From an uncultured Christensenella sp. (GTDB lineage: Bacteria; Bacillota; Clostridia; Christensenellales; Borkfalkiaceae): a stretch of 64,000 bases of DNA. The position numbers and the translations under genes are program-made. Positions 33,216 to 42,731 of this stretch are shown here, piece after piece (position 1 is the first letter of the stretch; the number at the start of each line of letters is the position of its first letter). The stretch is taken from NCBI GenBank assembly GCA_910578565.1, contig CAJTQF010000001.1, positions 186,001 to 250,000 of the forward strand, given 5' to 3'. The notes under the pieces were generated by a model. The model was given only the letters and a program-made list of their open reading frames with translations, was not told the origin of the DNA and ran no database searches.

Positions 33216-34817
33216 ATGACAAAGTACATTTTCGTAACAGGCGGCGTTGTTTCGGGTTTAGGTAAAGGCATTACCGCCGCGTCGCTGGGCAGGCTTTTAA
33301 AGTGCAGGGGATACAAGGTAGCTTCGCAAAAACTTGACCCCTATATCAATATCGACCCCGGCACTATGAGTCCTTACCAGCACGGCGAAGTGTTCGTCAC
33401 GGACGACGGCGCCGAAACCGACCTTGATTTGGGTCATTACGAGCGTTTTATAGACGAAAATCTGAACAGATATTCCAACCTTACCACGGGCAAGGTTTAT
33501 TGGAACGTTTTAAATAAAGAGCGCAACGGCGAATATCTCGGTCAGACCGTGCAGGTAATTCCGCACGTAACAAACGAGATTAAGTCGTTTATCTACAACG
33601 TGGGAAAAACTACGGGCGCGGAAGTCGTTATTACAGAAATAGGCGGCACAATCGGCGACATAGAAAGCCAGCCTTTTATAGAAGCTATAAGGCAGGTTGC
33701 AAGGGAAGTCGGCAGGGATAACTGCTGCTTTATCCACGTGACCCTTGTTCCGTATATTTCGGGTTCCGAAGAATTTAAGTCAAAGCCCACCCAGCATTCG
33801 GTCAAAGAATTGCAGGGTATGGGAATAAATCCCGATATAATCATACCGCGCGTAGACTCGCCCATGCCCGAAGAAATCAAGGCGAAGATTGCTATGTTCT
33901 GCAACGTCGAACCCGAGTGTTGCATTGAAAATATGACTTTGCCCGTATTGTACGAATGTCCCATTATGCTTGAAGAAAGCAGATTTTCCGAAATTGTGTG
34001 CAAGCGTCTTAAACTCGACCCAAGAGTAATAGATTTGACCGAGTGGAACAAAATGCTCGGGCGCATAAAGGCGCGCGACAAGGTCGTAAAAATTGCGCTT
34101 TGCGGAAAGTACGTTCAGCTTCACGACGCGTATTTGTCGGTTGCCGAAGCGCTGGCGCACGCGGGATACGAAAATTCGGCAAAAGTGGAAATCAAATGGG
34201 TGGATACCGAGGAGATCGAAAAGGGCAACGTTAAAAAGATTTTCGGCGACGTTGACGGAATACTCGTTCCCGGCGGTTTCGGTACACGCGGAGTGGAAGG
34301 TAAAATTCTGTGCGCGAAATATGCGCGCGAAAATAACGTTCCCTATCTGGGGATTTGTCTCGGTATGCAGACTGCGGTAATAGAGTATGCCAGAAACGTA
34401 CTCGGCTTAAAGGACGCGCATTCGTCGGAATTTAATCCGGAATCGAAAAACTGCGTGATAGACCTTATGCCGGACCAGCACGGCGTAAAAATGGGCGGCA
34501 CAATGCGTCTCGGCGCGTACCCTTGCAAAGTGATAGGAAAAATTATGAAGACGGCTTACGGCGCGGAAGAAGTTTCCGAACGCCACCGTCACAGATACGA
34601 ATTCAACAACGACTATAAAGAGCAAATTGAAAAAGCGGGTATGGTAATTGCAGGTACTTCGCCCGACGGAAGTCTGGTCGAAGCGGTGGAAATTCCCGCA
34701 AACGATTTTTATATCGGCGTGCAGTTCCACCCCGAATTCAAGTCGCGCCCGCAGTGCGCGCACCCCATTTTCCGCGAATTTATAAAGCACGCGGTAAAAT
34801 ACGCCAACAAAAAATAA
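33216..34817 (+). CDS. pyrG: CTP synthase
   Basis: PyrG aminates UTP to CTP with glutamine and ATP. The N-terminal synthetase domain opens with YIFVTGGVVSGLGKGITAAS and contains DPYINIDPGTMSP. The C-terminal class I glutaminase domain has the nucleophile cysteine in LGICLGMQ and the histidine and glutamate in QFHPEFKSRP. The length of 533 aa is typical. AAAGGAAAA precedes the ATG. Short leader and no attenuator-like hairpin with an initial G run were seen, although CTP-sensing attenuation of pyrG occurs in Bacilli. dapL follows after 57 bases without a clear terminator. Confidence 0.96.
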   Translation: MTKYIFVTGGVVSGLGKGITAASLGRLLKCRGYKVASQKLDPYINIDPGTMSPYQHGEVFVTDDGAETDLDLGHYERFIDENLNRYSNLTTGKVYWNVLNKERNGEYLGQTVQVIPHVTNEIKSFIYNVGKTTGAEVVITEIGGTIGDIESQPFIEAIRQVAREVGRDNCCFIHVTLVPYISGSEEFKSKPTQHSVKELQGMGINPDIIIPRVDSPMPEEIKAKIAMFCNVEPECCIENMTLPVLYECPIMLEESRFSEIVCKRLKLDPRVIDLTEWNKMLGRIKARDKVVKIALCGKYVQLHDAYLSVAEALAHAGYENSAKVEIKWVDTEEIEKGNVKKIFGDVDGILVPGGFGTRGVEGKILCAKYARENNVPYLGICLGMQTAVIEYARNVLGLKDAHSSEFNPESKNCVIDLMPDQHGVKMGGTMRLGAYPCKVIGKIMKTAYGAEEVSERHRHRYEFNNDYKEQIEKAGMVIAGTSPDGSLVEAVEIPANDFYIGVQFHPEFKSRPQCAHPIFREFIKHAVKYANKK

Positions 34818-34874
34818 CGGCGTAAACGTCGGTTTGACAATAAATTAAGGCTGTCCAGAAGGAGCAGTGGTAAA

Positions 34875-36059
34875 ATGAATTTCAACAAAAATTTTAACGA
34901 TATAGCCGAAAACTATCTTTTTGCCGAAGTAGCTGAAAGAGTAGCGGCATACGCGAAAGCCAACCCAGATAAAAAGGTTTTGAAACTTGGTATCGGAGAC
35001 GTGACCCTTCCGCTTGCGCCCGAAGTGATAAAGGCGCTTCATTGCGCGGTTGACGATATGTCCAAGGCTGAAACTTTTAAGGGTTACGGTCCTTACGAGG
35101 GTTACGAATTTTTGCGTCAGAGTATTGCGGATTACTATTTATCCAACGGCGTAAATTTGCAGCTTTCGGAAATTTTCGTATCCGACGGCGCGAAGTCCGA
35201 CCTTGGCAATATACTTGATATTTTTTCAAAGGACAACAAAGTTCTGGTTCCCGACCCAGTTTATCCCGTATACGTGGATACAAACCTTATGGCCGGCAGA
35301 AAAGTCGCTTATATGGACGCTACGGCGGAAAACGGTTTTTTGCCTATGCCCGATGAAAATACGGACGCGGATATAATTTATCTTTGTTCTCCCAACAACC
35401 CCACGGGCGCGGCGTATACCAAAGCGCAGCTTAAACAATGGGTTGATTACGCCAACAGGCGCGGCGCTGTAATTTTGTACGACGCGGCTTACGAATGTTT
35501 TATTTCGGATGATAATCTTGCCCGCTCCATTTATCAGGTAGAAGGGGCGAAATCCTGCGCGATAGAGTTTTGCTCGTTTTCAAAGACGGCGGGCTTTACG
35601 GGAACGCGTTGCGGCTACACCGTAATTCCGCACGGGCTTGAAAAGGACGGTTTTTCTGCAAACAGGCATTGGTTCAGGCGGCAGGCGACAAAGTTCAACG
35701 GCGTGCCGTATATCGTGCAGAAGGGCGCCGCGGCGGTGTTTACCGCGCAGGGGCAAAAAGAAATTCTGCAAAACATAGCTTATTACAAGCGCAATGCAAA
35801 GATAATTGCCGACTGTATGGATAAACTCAATATCTGGTACACGGGCGGCACAAATTCGCCGTATATATGGTTAAAGTGTCCGAACGGTTTAAAGAGCTGG
35901 GAATTTTTCGACTTTCTTTTAAACAACGCGCAGGTTGTCGGTACGCCCGGCGCGGGCTTCGGTAAAAACGGTGAAGGTTACTTCCGCCTTACCGCGTTCG
36001 GCAGCGAAGAAACTACCGAGCAGGCAGTACATAGAATTGAAAAACTTTTAGTCAGATAA
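34875..36059 (+). CDS. dapL: LL-diaminopimelate aminotransferase
   Basis: DapL makes LL-diaminopimelate directly from tetrahydrodipicolinate and glutamate, bypassing the acylated intermediates. It is a fold type I PLP enzyme: the Schiff-base lysine is in SFSKTAGFTGTRCGY, SDGAKSDLGN binds the phosphate and SPNNPTGAAY is the cofactor-ring segment. The LKLGIGDVTLPL start and KGYGPYEGYEFLR are characteristic of DapL rather than of aspartate aminotransferase. The length of 394 aa is slightly short but complete. GAAGGAG lies upstream. A TTGACA box at about 34834 has no matching -10, so expression probably comes from pyrG read-through. Confidence 0.93.
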   Translation: MNFNKNFNDIAENYLFAEVAERVAAYAKANPDKKVLKLGIGDVTLPLAPEVIKALHCAVDDMSKAETFKGYGPYEGYEFLRQSIADYYLSNGVNLQLSEIFVSDGAKSDLGNILDIFSKDNKVLVPDPVYPVYVDTNLMAGRKVAYMDATAENGFLPMPDENTDADIIYLCSPNNPTGAAYTKAQLKQWVDYANRRGAVILYDAAYECFISDDNLARSIYQVEGAKSCAIEFCSFSKTAGFTGTRCGYTVIPHGLEKDGFSANRHWFRRQATKFNGVPYIVQKGAAAVFTAQGQKEILQNIAYYKRNAKIIADCMDKLNIWYTGGTNSPYIWLKCPNGLKSWEFFDFLLNNAQVVGTPGAGFGKNGEGYFRLTAFGSEETTEQAVHRIEKLLVR

Positions 36060-36072
36060 ATTTTGGTGTTAA

Positions 36073-37575
36073 ATGTCAGATAATTACACAAGGGGCGCGG
36101 GCGTTCTCTGCCATATATCGTCCCTTCCCAATAAGTACGGAATAGGTTCTTTGGGCAAAGAAGCGTACGAGTTTGCCGATATTTTAAAAAAATCGCACGT
36201 AAAGTACTGGCAGGTTCTTCCCGTCCCGCAAACGGGTTACGGCGACAGTCCTTACCAGTCGGTGTGTTGCAATTCTGGCAATCCGTATTTTATAGATCTG
36301 GAAAGTCTGAAAGACGAAGGACTGATAGACGCGGAAGAATTGCAGTCTGCGGAAGCCCCCGCAGGCAAAATAAATTATGCCGCGCTGTATGAAAGCAGGT
36401 ACAAAATTCTGCGCCTTGCTTACGCCCGTTTCAATTTAAGGGATGCAGAGTTTGCCGCATTTGTGGCAAGGGGCGAGTATGAAGATTACGCGCTGTTTAT
36501 GTCCCTTAAAGAAAGGTTCGGAGAAACGTTCGATTGCTTTCCTGAAGCGTACAAGCGTAAGGAAAATCTGGCTATGTACGAATTTAAGCAGTCGGTCTAT
36601 AAGAGCGATTACCTGTTCTGGCAGTTTGTACAGTTCGTATTTTTAAAACAGTGGAAAAAGTTTAAATCTTACGTCAATTCGTTGGGCATTAAAATAATAG
36701 GCGACTTGCCTTTGTACGTCGCGTACGATTCTTGCGACGTCTGGGGACATCCCGAATTTTTCCGTCTGGACGAAGATTTGAAACCCGTCGCCGTCGCTGG
36801 CGTGCCGCCCGATTATTTTTCGGAAAAAGGTCAGCTGTGGGGCAATCCGCTGTATGACTGGGACGCGCTTTCCGCAGCTAACTATGACTGGTGGATTGAA
36901 CGTATGCAAAAGGCGGCGGAGCTTTACGACATAATAAGGATAGACCATTTCCGCGGGCTTGAAAGATATTACGCAATCCCCGCAGACTCGCAGACGGCGG
37001 AAGAAGGCGTCTGGCTTCCGGGTCCCGGTATGCGCCTTTTTAACGAAATAAGAAGGCGTTTGGGCGATCTTGAAATTATAGCCGAAGATTTGGGAATACT
37101 TGACGCAGGCGTGCATAAACTGCGCGCGCGCACCGGCTTTCCCGGAATGAAAATTTTGCAGTTCGCTTTCGACGGAAACGAAGAAAACCCCTATCTGCCA
37201 AAAAATATCGAAGAAAATTCGGTGGTTTATACCGGTACGCACGACAACGACACAACTCTCGGCTTTATCAGCGAAATGACGGAAGAAGAGTTCAGACAGT
37301 TCAAAACCAAGCTCCGTTCCGCGCTTTCGGACGTGGGTGCGGTGTTCCCTATGGTTTCGCGTGAAGACGCGGTTCTTGCGCTTGACGCCTGTGCGCTGGC
37401 ATCTAAGGCGAAAATAGCTATAATCCCCGTGCAGGATATTCTTACGCTCGGTACGGACGCGAGAATGAACGTACCGTCAACGCCGTCGGGTAATTGGCAG
37501 TTCAGACTGGAAAGTATGCCTGACAGGCTTCACACGGCAATACTTAAAAGAAACATAGATAAATACAAACGATAA
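36073..37575 (+). CDS. malQ: 4-alpha-glucanotransferase
   Basis: MalQ (GH77 amylomaltase) moves maltooligosaccharide units between glucans in glycogen and maltose metabolism. The protein opens with RGAGVLCHISSLPNKYGIGS, the usual GH77 N-terminus. The nucleophile Asp is in IIRIDHFRGL, the acid/base Glu in IIAEDLGIL and the third carboxylate in TGTHDNDT. NVPSTPSGNWQFR is the conserved C-terminal segment. The length of 500 aa is normal. It starts 13 bases after dapL, a neighbour of unrelated function, so the linkage is probably only by transcription. A bidirectional terminator follows. Confidence 0.95.
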   Translation: MSDNYTRGAGVLCHISSLPNKYGIGSLGKEAYEFADILKKSHVKYWQVLPVPQTGYGDSPYQSVCCNSGNPYFIDLESLKDEGLIDAEELQSAEAPAGKINYAALYESRYKILRLAYARFNLRDAEFAAFVARGEYEDYALFMSLKERFGETFDCFPEAYKRKENLAMYEFKQSVYKSDYLFWQFVQFVFLKQWKKFKSYVNSLGIKIIGDLPLYVAYDSCDVWGHPEFFRLDEDLKPVAVAGVPPDYFSEKGQLWGNPLYDWDALSAANYDWWIERMQKAAELYDIIRIDHFRGLERYYAIPADSQTAEEGVWLPGPGMRLFNEIRRRLGDLEIIAEDLGILDAGVHKLRARTGFPGMKILQFAFDGNEENPYLPKNIEENSVVYTGTHDNDTTLGFISEMTEEEFRQFKTKLRSALSDVGAVFPMVSREDAVLALDACALASKAKIAIIPVQDILTLGTDARMNVPSTPSGNWQFRLESMPDRLHTAILKRNIDKYKR

Positions 37576-37642
37576 TAAAATAGTATTTTTCATAAGAAGC
37601 GGGAAGTCGGTTTTTAAAAAATAGGGATTTTAAATGATAGTT

Positions 37643-37675
37643 AAAAGCTCTCGGACAGACAGTCCGAGAGCTTTT
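37643..37675. terminator. Bidirectional terminator between malQ and the DUF3592-like gene
   Basis: AAAAGCTCTCGGAC (37643-37656) and GTCCGAGAGCTTTT (37662-37675) form a 14-bp stem with T on both strands. Confidence 0.88.
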
Positions 37676-37693
37676 CATTATCTTAAATTTTGC

Positions 37694-38449
37694 TTACGGC
37701 ATTTCTTCCAAAATGCCATATGTATTTTTGTAAGGTATAATCCTTACAAATTTCTTTTGCTTTAAAAATTCAGCTTCTTTTCTTGTAAACCAAGAACGTG
37801 CCCATTTTGCATGCGTTCCTTTATTATCAGTATATTTTACTTTCACGTAAAACCATAATAATCCAAGTATTTTTACGATTTCACCTTCAACTGCAATATT
37901 CTCAACATAACTACAACGCATTTTTTTTAGTATGTTTTTATCTAATTTATCCCTATATACCACTCGATAAAAGAATAAATAAGATGATACACAAAGCAAA
38001 CCGGTAAATACGCAAGCAAGTAATAAATGAGTTTGACTGTTTTTTAAACGATAATCCAAAGATTCCAACGTGCCATAAGTACTATATCCGTCCGTAGGAT
38101 CTATTATTATGGTAACTTTGTCACCTATATGATTAAGCGCATCTTTCTTTTGCGAAAACTGACCAACTATTCCGGAATATTCTGTACCGTCAGGTGCAAT
38201 GTATGAATAAATGCATTCCCAGGCTCTTTTTGTCGTGTGTGAATCACCTGGCGAAACATCTATTTCCCTAACATTTACAATCTCAGCCTCGACTTCAATC
38301 CCATTTCTTAGCAGCTTGTTATTATTATAATCACTATAACACCAAATCCAAAGAATTATCGACAGTACGGCTAATATTGCAAAAGCAACAGTTATAATTA
38401 CCTGATAAATTTTAAAAGGTTTTTTAACTCCTACTTCACAACTTGCCAT
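37694..38449 (-). CDS. DUF3592-like membrane protein
   Basis: The 251-aa product has two hydrophobic helices, about residues 15-38 and 140-162. Between them lies a domain with GIEVEAEIVNVREID and a YSTYGTLESLD segment, in the style of DUF3592 proteins, in which a small beta domain sits between two membrane spans. The C-terminal 75 residues are basic and contain another beta-like segment. The gene is more AT-rich than its neighbours, which suggests recent acquisition. It has its own promoter and no operon partner. No function is known for the family. Confidence 0.75.
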   Translation of the reverse strand: MASCEVGVKKPFKIYQVIITVAFAILAVLSIILWIWCYSDYNNNKLLRNGIEVEAEIVNVREIDVSPGDSHTTKRAWECIYSYIAPDGTEYSGIVGQFSQKKDALNHIGDKVTIIIDPTDGYSTYGTLESLDYRLKNSQTHLLLACVFTGLLCVSSYLFFYRVVYRDKLDKNILKKMRCSYVENIAVEGEIVKILGLLWFYVKVKYTDNKGTHAKWARSWFTRKEAEFLKQKKFVRIIPYKNTYGILEEMP

Positions 38450-38509
38450 AACTTCTCCGCGTTATTTCGTCCAAGGATTTTTCCAAATGCCAATATGATT
38501 TGTATAGTA

Positions 38510-38537
38510 ATTATATCACGTTTTTTTATGTTTGCAA
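38510..38537 (-). promoter_or_regulatory. Promoter of the DUF3592-like gene
   Basis: On the minus strand TTGCAA (complement of 38532-38537), a 16-base spacer and TATAAT (complement of 38510-38515); leader about 55 bases. Confidence 0.6.
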
Positions 38538-38560
38538 ACAGTTCATATTAAATAGTTTTG

Positions 38561-38725
38561 TGGTATAATCGGCGAAATGGAAACACACTGAAAATTTCAC
38601 TTGTCGTGACGCAATTTACTTTCTCTTCAAGTAAATTTTATCAAATGTAAAAGGCGTGGCTTTATGCCGCGCCTGATTCTCGTTCGCATGCGATTTATTT
38701 TTTATTCTCGTGGTAATTACGGTAA
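38561..38725 (+). other. Gene-free stretch with extended -10 promoter and hairpin, possible small RNA
   Basis: The 304-base gap between the DUF3592-like gene and spoIIE has no protein gene. On the plus strand an extended -10 box TGGTATAAT (38561-38569) is followed by a possible stem AGGCGTG/CGCGCCT (about 38652-38674) and a T-rich tract near 38697-38712. A transcript would run toward the 3' end of spoIIE and could be antisense to it. The -35 region is poor. Confidence 0.3.
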
Positions 38726-38753
38726 TTGCGAAAGCGCTGTTTTTATGGGGAAA

Positions 38754-41021
38754 TTATTTTGCAAAAAGTCTGGTGCATAAAACGGTCATATCGTCGGAGA
38801 CGACCTGTCCGCTCCTTGCAAGCGCGCCCGCAAGAATTTTGTCGGCAAGGTTTTGCGGGTTAAGCGCGTTCAGTCCCTGCAAAAATTCGTACAAATCGGA
38901 ATATGAAGGGAAGGCGGAAGTTATTCCGTCGGACATAAATACCACAATGTCGCCGCTTTTAAGTTGTTCGCTGCAAACGTTGGGGCGCAGGTTGTCGAGT
39001 ATGCCCAGTGGCAGGCTCTGGCTTTCAAGCACTTTGATTTCGCCTTCGCGCACAATTACCCCCGCGGGCGAGCCTATTTTAACAAAGTCCGCAACGCCCG
39101 TGTTCAGGTTGACGGCGGCGATGTCTATACAGGTAAACCTTTCGTCGCGGTTAAATGAAAGCAGTTTGTTAATCGTTTTTAAAACTGTGCCTTCCGGCAT
39201 TTCCGCGCGGTAAAATGCTTCTATAAGCGAAATGGCGGTGGCGGAAACTTTTTTGGCGTATTCGCCGCTGCCCATACCGTCAGACAGCGCCATAAGAAAA
39301 CTGTGTTCGTTTATTCTTATGACGGAATGGGTGTCGCCCGAAACTTTTTCGCCGTTTTTGACTGCAAACGCCACGCCGAAAGCGGCGTCAAGCGCGGGCG
39401 GCGCACAGAAGATAAGACAACTTTTTTCGCCGTCGTAGTTCAGTCTGTCCTTTAAAACGTATTTCCTGTTCGTACAGTCGGAAATTATGTCGGTCACGGT
39501 TTTCAGGTTGATTTTGCCGCATATTACGGCGCATATCTCCATGTCGTCCCCGCCGATGTAAAGCTCGGGGCAGGATACGCCGCTTGAAGAAAGTTTTACT
39601 TTAATCTGCTCTTCCAGCGCGGAATACTCGCTGTAACTTTTACTAAGCTCTACGGCGCACGCCTTCATAACTTCCGCAATGCCCCGCGCCTGGTCCGCGA
39701 GCAGAATTCTGCCGCTTTTGGCGTTTTCGGCTTCTGTCATATATCTGCGGTATTCGGCTATTACAGAGTTTAAAAGCGCAAGCAGGTCCGCGGGTTTTGC
39801 ACAGTTCAATGTAACTTCGCTGGGCAAATCTATAAGGTTTACTTTCCCTTTTACGCACCCCGTATCAATCAGTTTTCTGAAACCCGTATATACGTTTGTA
39901 CCAGCGCATTTTTTTGCGCGGCTGCAATTTTTACAGCATTTGTCCCGCAGGTCTGAAAGCATTCTCGCCCGCGCGCCGCCTTCGTTCACGTCTTCGTCCA
40001 GTGCGTTGAAAGCGCACTCTATCTCGCGGAACACTTCGGAAATGCGGTACAGCTTTTCGCCTGTCCGCCGCCGGTTTCTCTCCACGGCGGTGTCCGGAAG
40101 AACTTCCTTTACGAGAAGCAAATTTTTCAGTTTTGTGAAAAACGAAGCGGGCGGTATTGCGGGCAAGGTCATAAATATAATAAGTAATACCGACCTGAAA
40201 ACGATAAGTCCGGCAGAGCAGTCAAAGCCGCCCGTAAAATACAGATATACGGTTGCGGCGGCTAAGGTTATAATACTGGGAAATATTCTTCCCGCGTTAG
40301 AAAACAGCAGGGCAAGCACTGCGCCCGATAAATAGACGGTAAGCGGCATAGGATTGAGACTGACCACCGCGGGCGGCAACGCGGCAACGAGCGCCGCTAT
40401 AAGCGCCGCGGGCGACCGCGCCAACCTTACGCAGAAAACTATAAGTCCCGCGGCGAACGCCGTATAAACAAAGCCGCCCGTAAGGTTGTAAAGCCCAGTG
40501 CCTATCGCCGCGTAGACTACCGCGCAACATACAAGTTCGTCTTCGCGCAGGCGGCATCTGTAAACGCGGTACATTACTGCGTATACCGTTTTAAAACAGA
40601 AGAACGAAAATACTATCGTCGCTGCGGCGGCAATGCCTTTAAGGGCGTATTCGTTTTCTATAATTTCCAGCGCGCTCACGCCTTTCCATGGCGCGAAAGG
40701 TATGTAAAGGGAGAGCGCTATCGTAATGTAAGCTATCCCTTCGAACTTTATTTTTCTGTGGGTGCGGCGGTACAAAAAAGTCACCGCGCACAAAAATCCG
40801 CCTTCAAACAAACTTAAAAGGGTCATAATCCAATTTAGGTGAACCGCGGACGCGGCGACGTATAAAGCGGGGGTGGCTATAATGTTGGTTCCGCATAACA
40901 GCATGGCGAAACAAAGACCGACCGACAGCGGAACGCCGTCTATCGCCTTGTTCATTAAAACCATAGCCGCCGTATAGACGGCATACATAATTACGCTTTT
41001 CAAATTGATTTTCAGGGGCAT
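38754..41021 (-). CDS. spoIIE: Stage II sporulation protein E, PP2C-type phosphatase
   Basis: SpoIIE dephosphorylates SpoIIAA to release sigma-F in the forespore and helps place the asymmetric septum. Residues about 1-300 contain many hydrophobic helices (the polytopic membrane domain). A middle region (about 310-520) with a Cys-rich CCKNCSRAKKC segment precedes the PP2C domain, with ALSDGMGSGEYAKKVS and MSDGITSAF supplying metal aspartates and SDDMTVLC at the end. The length of 755 aa is slightly shorter than in Bacillus subtilis. The gene stands alone on the minus strand. I could not place a clear Spo0A box in the 209 bases upstream. Confidence 0.94.
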   Translation of the reverse strand: MPLKINLKSVIMYAVYTAAMVLMNKAIDGVPLSVGLCFAMLLCGTNIIATPALYVAASAVHLNWIMTLLSLFEGGFLCAVTFLYRRTHRKIKFEGIAYITIALSLYIPFAPWKGVSALEIIENEYALKGIAAAATIVFSFFCFKTVYAVMYRVYRCRLREDELVCCAVVYAAIGTGLYNLTGGFVYTAFAAGLIVFCVRLARSPAALIAALVAALPPAVVSLNPMPLTVYLSGAVLALLFSNAGRIFPSIITLAAATVYLYFTGGFDCSAGLIVFRSVLLIIFMTLPAIPPASFFTKLKNLLLVKEVLPDTAVERNRRRTGEKLYRISEVFREIECAFNALDEDVNEGGARARMLSDLRDKCCKNCSRAKKCAGTNVYTGFRKLIDTGCVKGKVNLIDLPSEVTLNCAKPADLLALLNSVIAEYRRYMTEAENAKSGRILLADQARGIAEVMKACAVELSKSYSEYSALEEQIKVKLSSSGVSCPELYIGGDDMEICAVICGKINLKTVTDIISDCTNRKYVLKDRLNYDGEKSCLIFCAPPALDAAFGVAFAVKNGEKVSGDTHSVIRINEHSFLMALSDGMGSGEYAKKVSATAISLIEAFYRAEMPEGTVLKTINKLLSFNRDERFTCIDIAAVNLNTGVADFVKIGSPAGVIVREGEIKVLESQSLPLGILDNLRPNVCSEQLKSGDIVVFMSDGITSAFPSYSDLYEFLQGLNALNPQNLADKILAGALARSGQVVSDDMTVLCTRLFAK

Positions 41022-41168
41022 AGCTCAATTGTATACCGCAGTATGTTAAATAATTTGTCTTTTAACAAAAAAAAATGTAAAAAAGGGTAAATTACGCGCT
41101 GTGTATAAATAAATTGTCTTATAAAGGGTGATAATATTAAAAAGAGTTTGAAAATTTTATAATACCGA

Positions 41169-41197
41169 TTGACTTAATTTGTAATTTTGTGTAAAAT
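41169..41197 (+). promoter_or_regulatory. Promoter of the Wzz-like gene
   Basis: TTGACT (41169-41174), 17-base spacer, TAAAAT (41192-41197). The rest of the 209-base gap to spoIIE is AT-rich without other signals. Confidence 0.6.
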
Positions 41198-41230
41198 TAT
41201 GTCGATATAATTTTTTTTAAGGAAGTAACT

Positions 41231-42631
41231 ATGGAAGAAAATCAAAGGGAAGAAAGTACGATTTCTTTAAAGGATATTTTCAGCGTCATATTTTCACAAA
41301 AGTGGATTTTGCTTATAGTTTTAATTGCCGTCACCGTTGCGGGAACAGCAGGGATTTATTTCGGATCCAACGTTAAAGACAAAACTTACAATGTTTCATT
41401 TGTATTGACTTTGCCCGGTAGCGACGAGTATTCTGTGAATTACCAGTATCCCGACGGCACTGTTTTCCGTTATTCGGATATGGTTTCGCTTTCTACTTTA
41501 AAGAAAGTTAAAGAGTCAAGCGAAGACTTTTCCGGCGTTGACGTGGACGCTATGGCGAAGAAGGGTGATATTTTAATTTCACGCGAAATTTCGGAAACGA
41601 AGACCGGTACGGGTAACTCATCTTTCGAGTCGATGTATACGATTTCTGCAAAAGCGAGATGTTTCAAAAGTTTTGACGTGGCGCGTATGTTTATGCAGGC
41701 GCTGGCTTATACGCCCGGATACTATCTCTCGCAAATGAAAATAGATTACAGTTATACAACTATTGCGGAAAATGCTTCCGACTACGTTTCTACGGTAACC
41801 GTATTAAAACAGCAGCTTGACGATTTGTTGGAGCATTACGAAGATCTGATTGAAAGTTACGGCAACAATTTCGTGGTTGACGGTGAAAAGACGTTGCAGT
41901 CGTATATGCGCAATTTAAGCACTTATATAGAGACCAATAGCGAACTTGACAACCTTATTACGCGCGCAAATATCGGCGGATATCTTAAAAATGAGAGTTG
42001 TATTTCAGATTTTGAGTCCCGGCTTAAACAGGCTGAAAAAGATTTGCAGGACGCACAGACAACCCTTAACAAAATGCTTTCGGGCACGGCTTCCGACCAG
42101 CCTTCCAGTCTTACGGCTATACAGACACAGTCGGATTTGGTAAACGAGTTTACAAGAAAGGTTGAATATTTGAAAAATTATCTCGCCAACGCAAAGTTTG
42201 AGAACGGAACAGACTCGTCTTCGCAGGATTATACCGATTACAGCAATGCGAAAGCGGCTTACGAAAAAGATTTAAACGCAGGAATAGCTTCCGTCGGACG
42301 TTTTACAGACGAGTTGCAAAAAGTAACTTCTACAATTTATAAAAAATCGGAAGCGGTAAGTTTCACCTCCACTAATATAATAAGCATTGTCGGCGGTAAA
42401 AGCATAATCTGGTCGTTTGCGGTAAGTCTTGTCGCGGGACTGGTATTGTCTTTTATAATCGCTTACGCGGTCGGCGCGGCAAAGCTGACCAAAAGCAGGA
42501 AGCTGAAAGCGCAACAGACGGTTGCGGCGGATGCGCAGCCGTTTGAAACGGAAGTTGTCGCGCAGGCGGCGGTAACGGACGCGGAAGATAATAAGAAGGA
42601 TAAAAAATCCGCGGAAAAAGACGAAAAATAA
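41231..42631 (+). CDS. Wzz/chain-length-determinant-like membrane protein, orphan
   Basis: The 466-aa protein has two membrane spans, about residues 27-49 and 390-415, around a large external domain with coiled-coil segments (about 180-330). TISLKDIFSVIFSQKWILLI at the N-terminus resembles Wzz/polysaccharide co-polymerase proteins, which control chain length or couple export of cell-surface polysaccharides. The C-terminal cytoplasmic tail is rich in Ala, Asp and Lys and has no tyrosine cluster, unlike BY-kinase partners. No glycosyltransferase, flippase or kinase gene is nearby, so its role here is uncertain. AAGGAAG precedes the ATG, and it is monocistronic. Confidence 0.72.
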   Translation: MEENQREESTISLKDIFSVIFSQKWILLIVLIAVTVAGTAGIYFGSNVKDKTYNVSFVLTLPGSDEYSVNYQYPDGTVFRYSDMVSLSTLKKVKESSEDFSGVDVDAMAKKGDILISREISETKTGTGNSSFESMYTISAKARCFKSFDVARMFMQALAYTPGYYLSQMKIDYSYTTIAENASDYVSTVTVLKQQLDDLLEHYEDLIESYGNNFVVDGEKTLQSYMRNLSTYIETNSELDNLITRANIGGYLKNESCISDFESRLKQAEKDLQDAQTTLNKMLSGTASDQPSSLTAIQTQSDLVNEFTRKVEYLKNYLANAKFENGTDSSSQDYTDYSNAKAAYEKDLNAGIASVGRFTDELQKVTSTIYKKSEAVSFTSTNIISIVGGKSIIWSFAVSLVAGLVLSFIIAYAVGAAKLTKSRKLKAQQTVAADAQPFETEVVAQAAVTDAEDNKKDKKSAEKDEK

Positions 42632-42641
42632 ATTATAATTT

Positions 42642-42669
42642 AAGCTCCCGTGAAAGGGAGCTTTTTTTG
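42642..42669 (+). terminator. Intrinsic terminator after the Wzz-like gene
   Basis: AAGCTCCC (42642-42649) and GGGAGCTT (42656-42663) form an 8-bp stem followed by TTTTTTGT. Confidence 0.88.
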
Positions 42670-42681
42670 TAAACCCTGCTG

Positions 42682-42710
42682 TTGCTTTTTGTTAATCTTT
42701 GTGTTATACT
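42682..42710 (+). promoter_or_regulatory. Promoter of the HelD-like helicase gene
   Basis: TTGCTT (42682-42687), 17-base spacer, TATACT (42705-42710). Confidence 0.6.
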
Positions 42711-42731
42711 TAATATTCAGCAGGAATTTTT

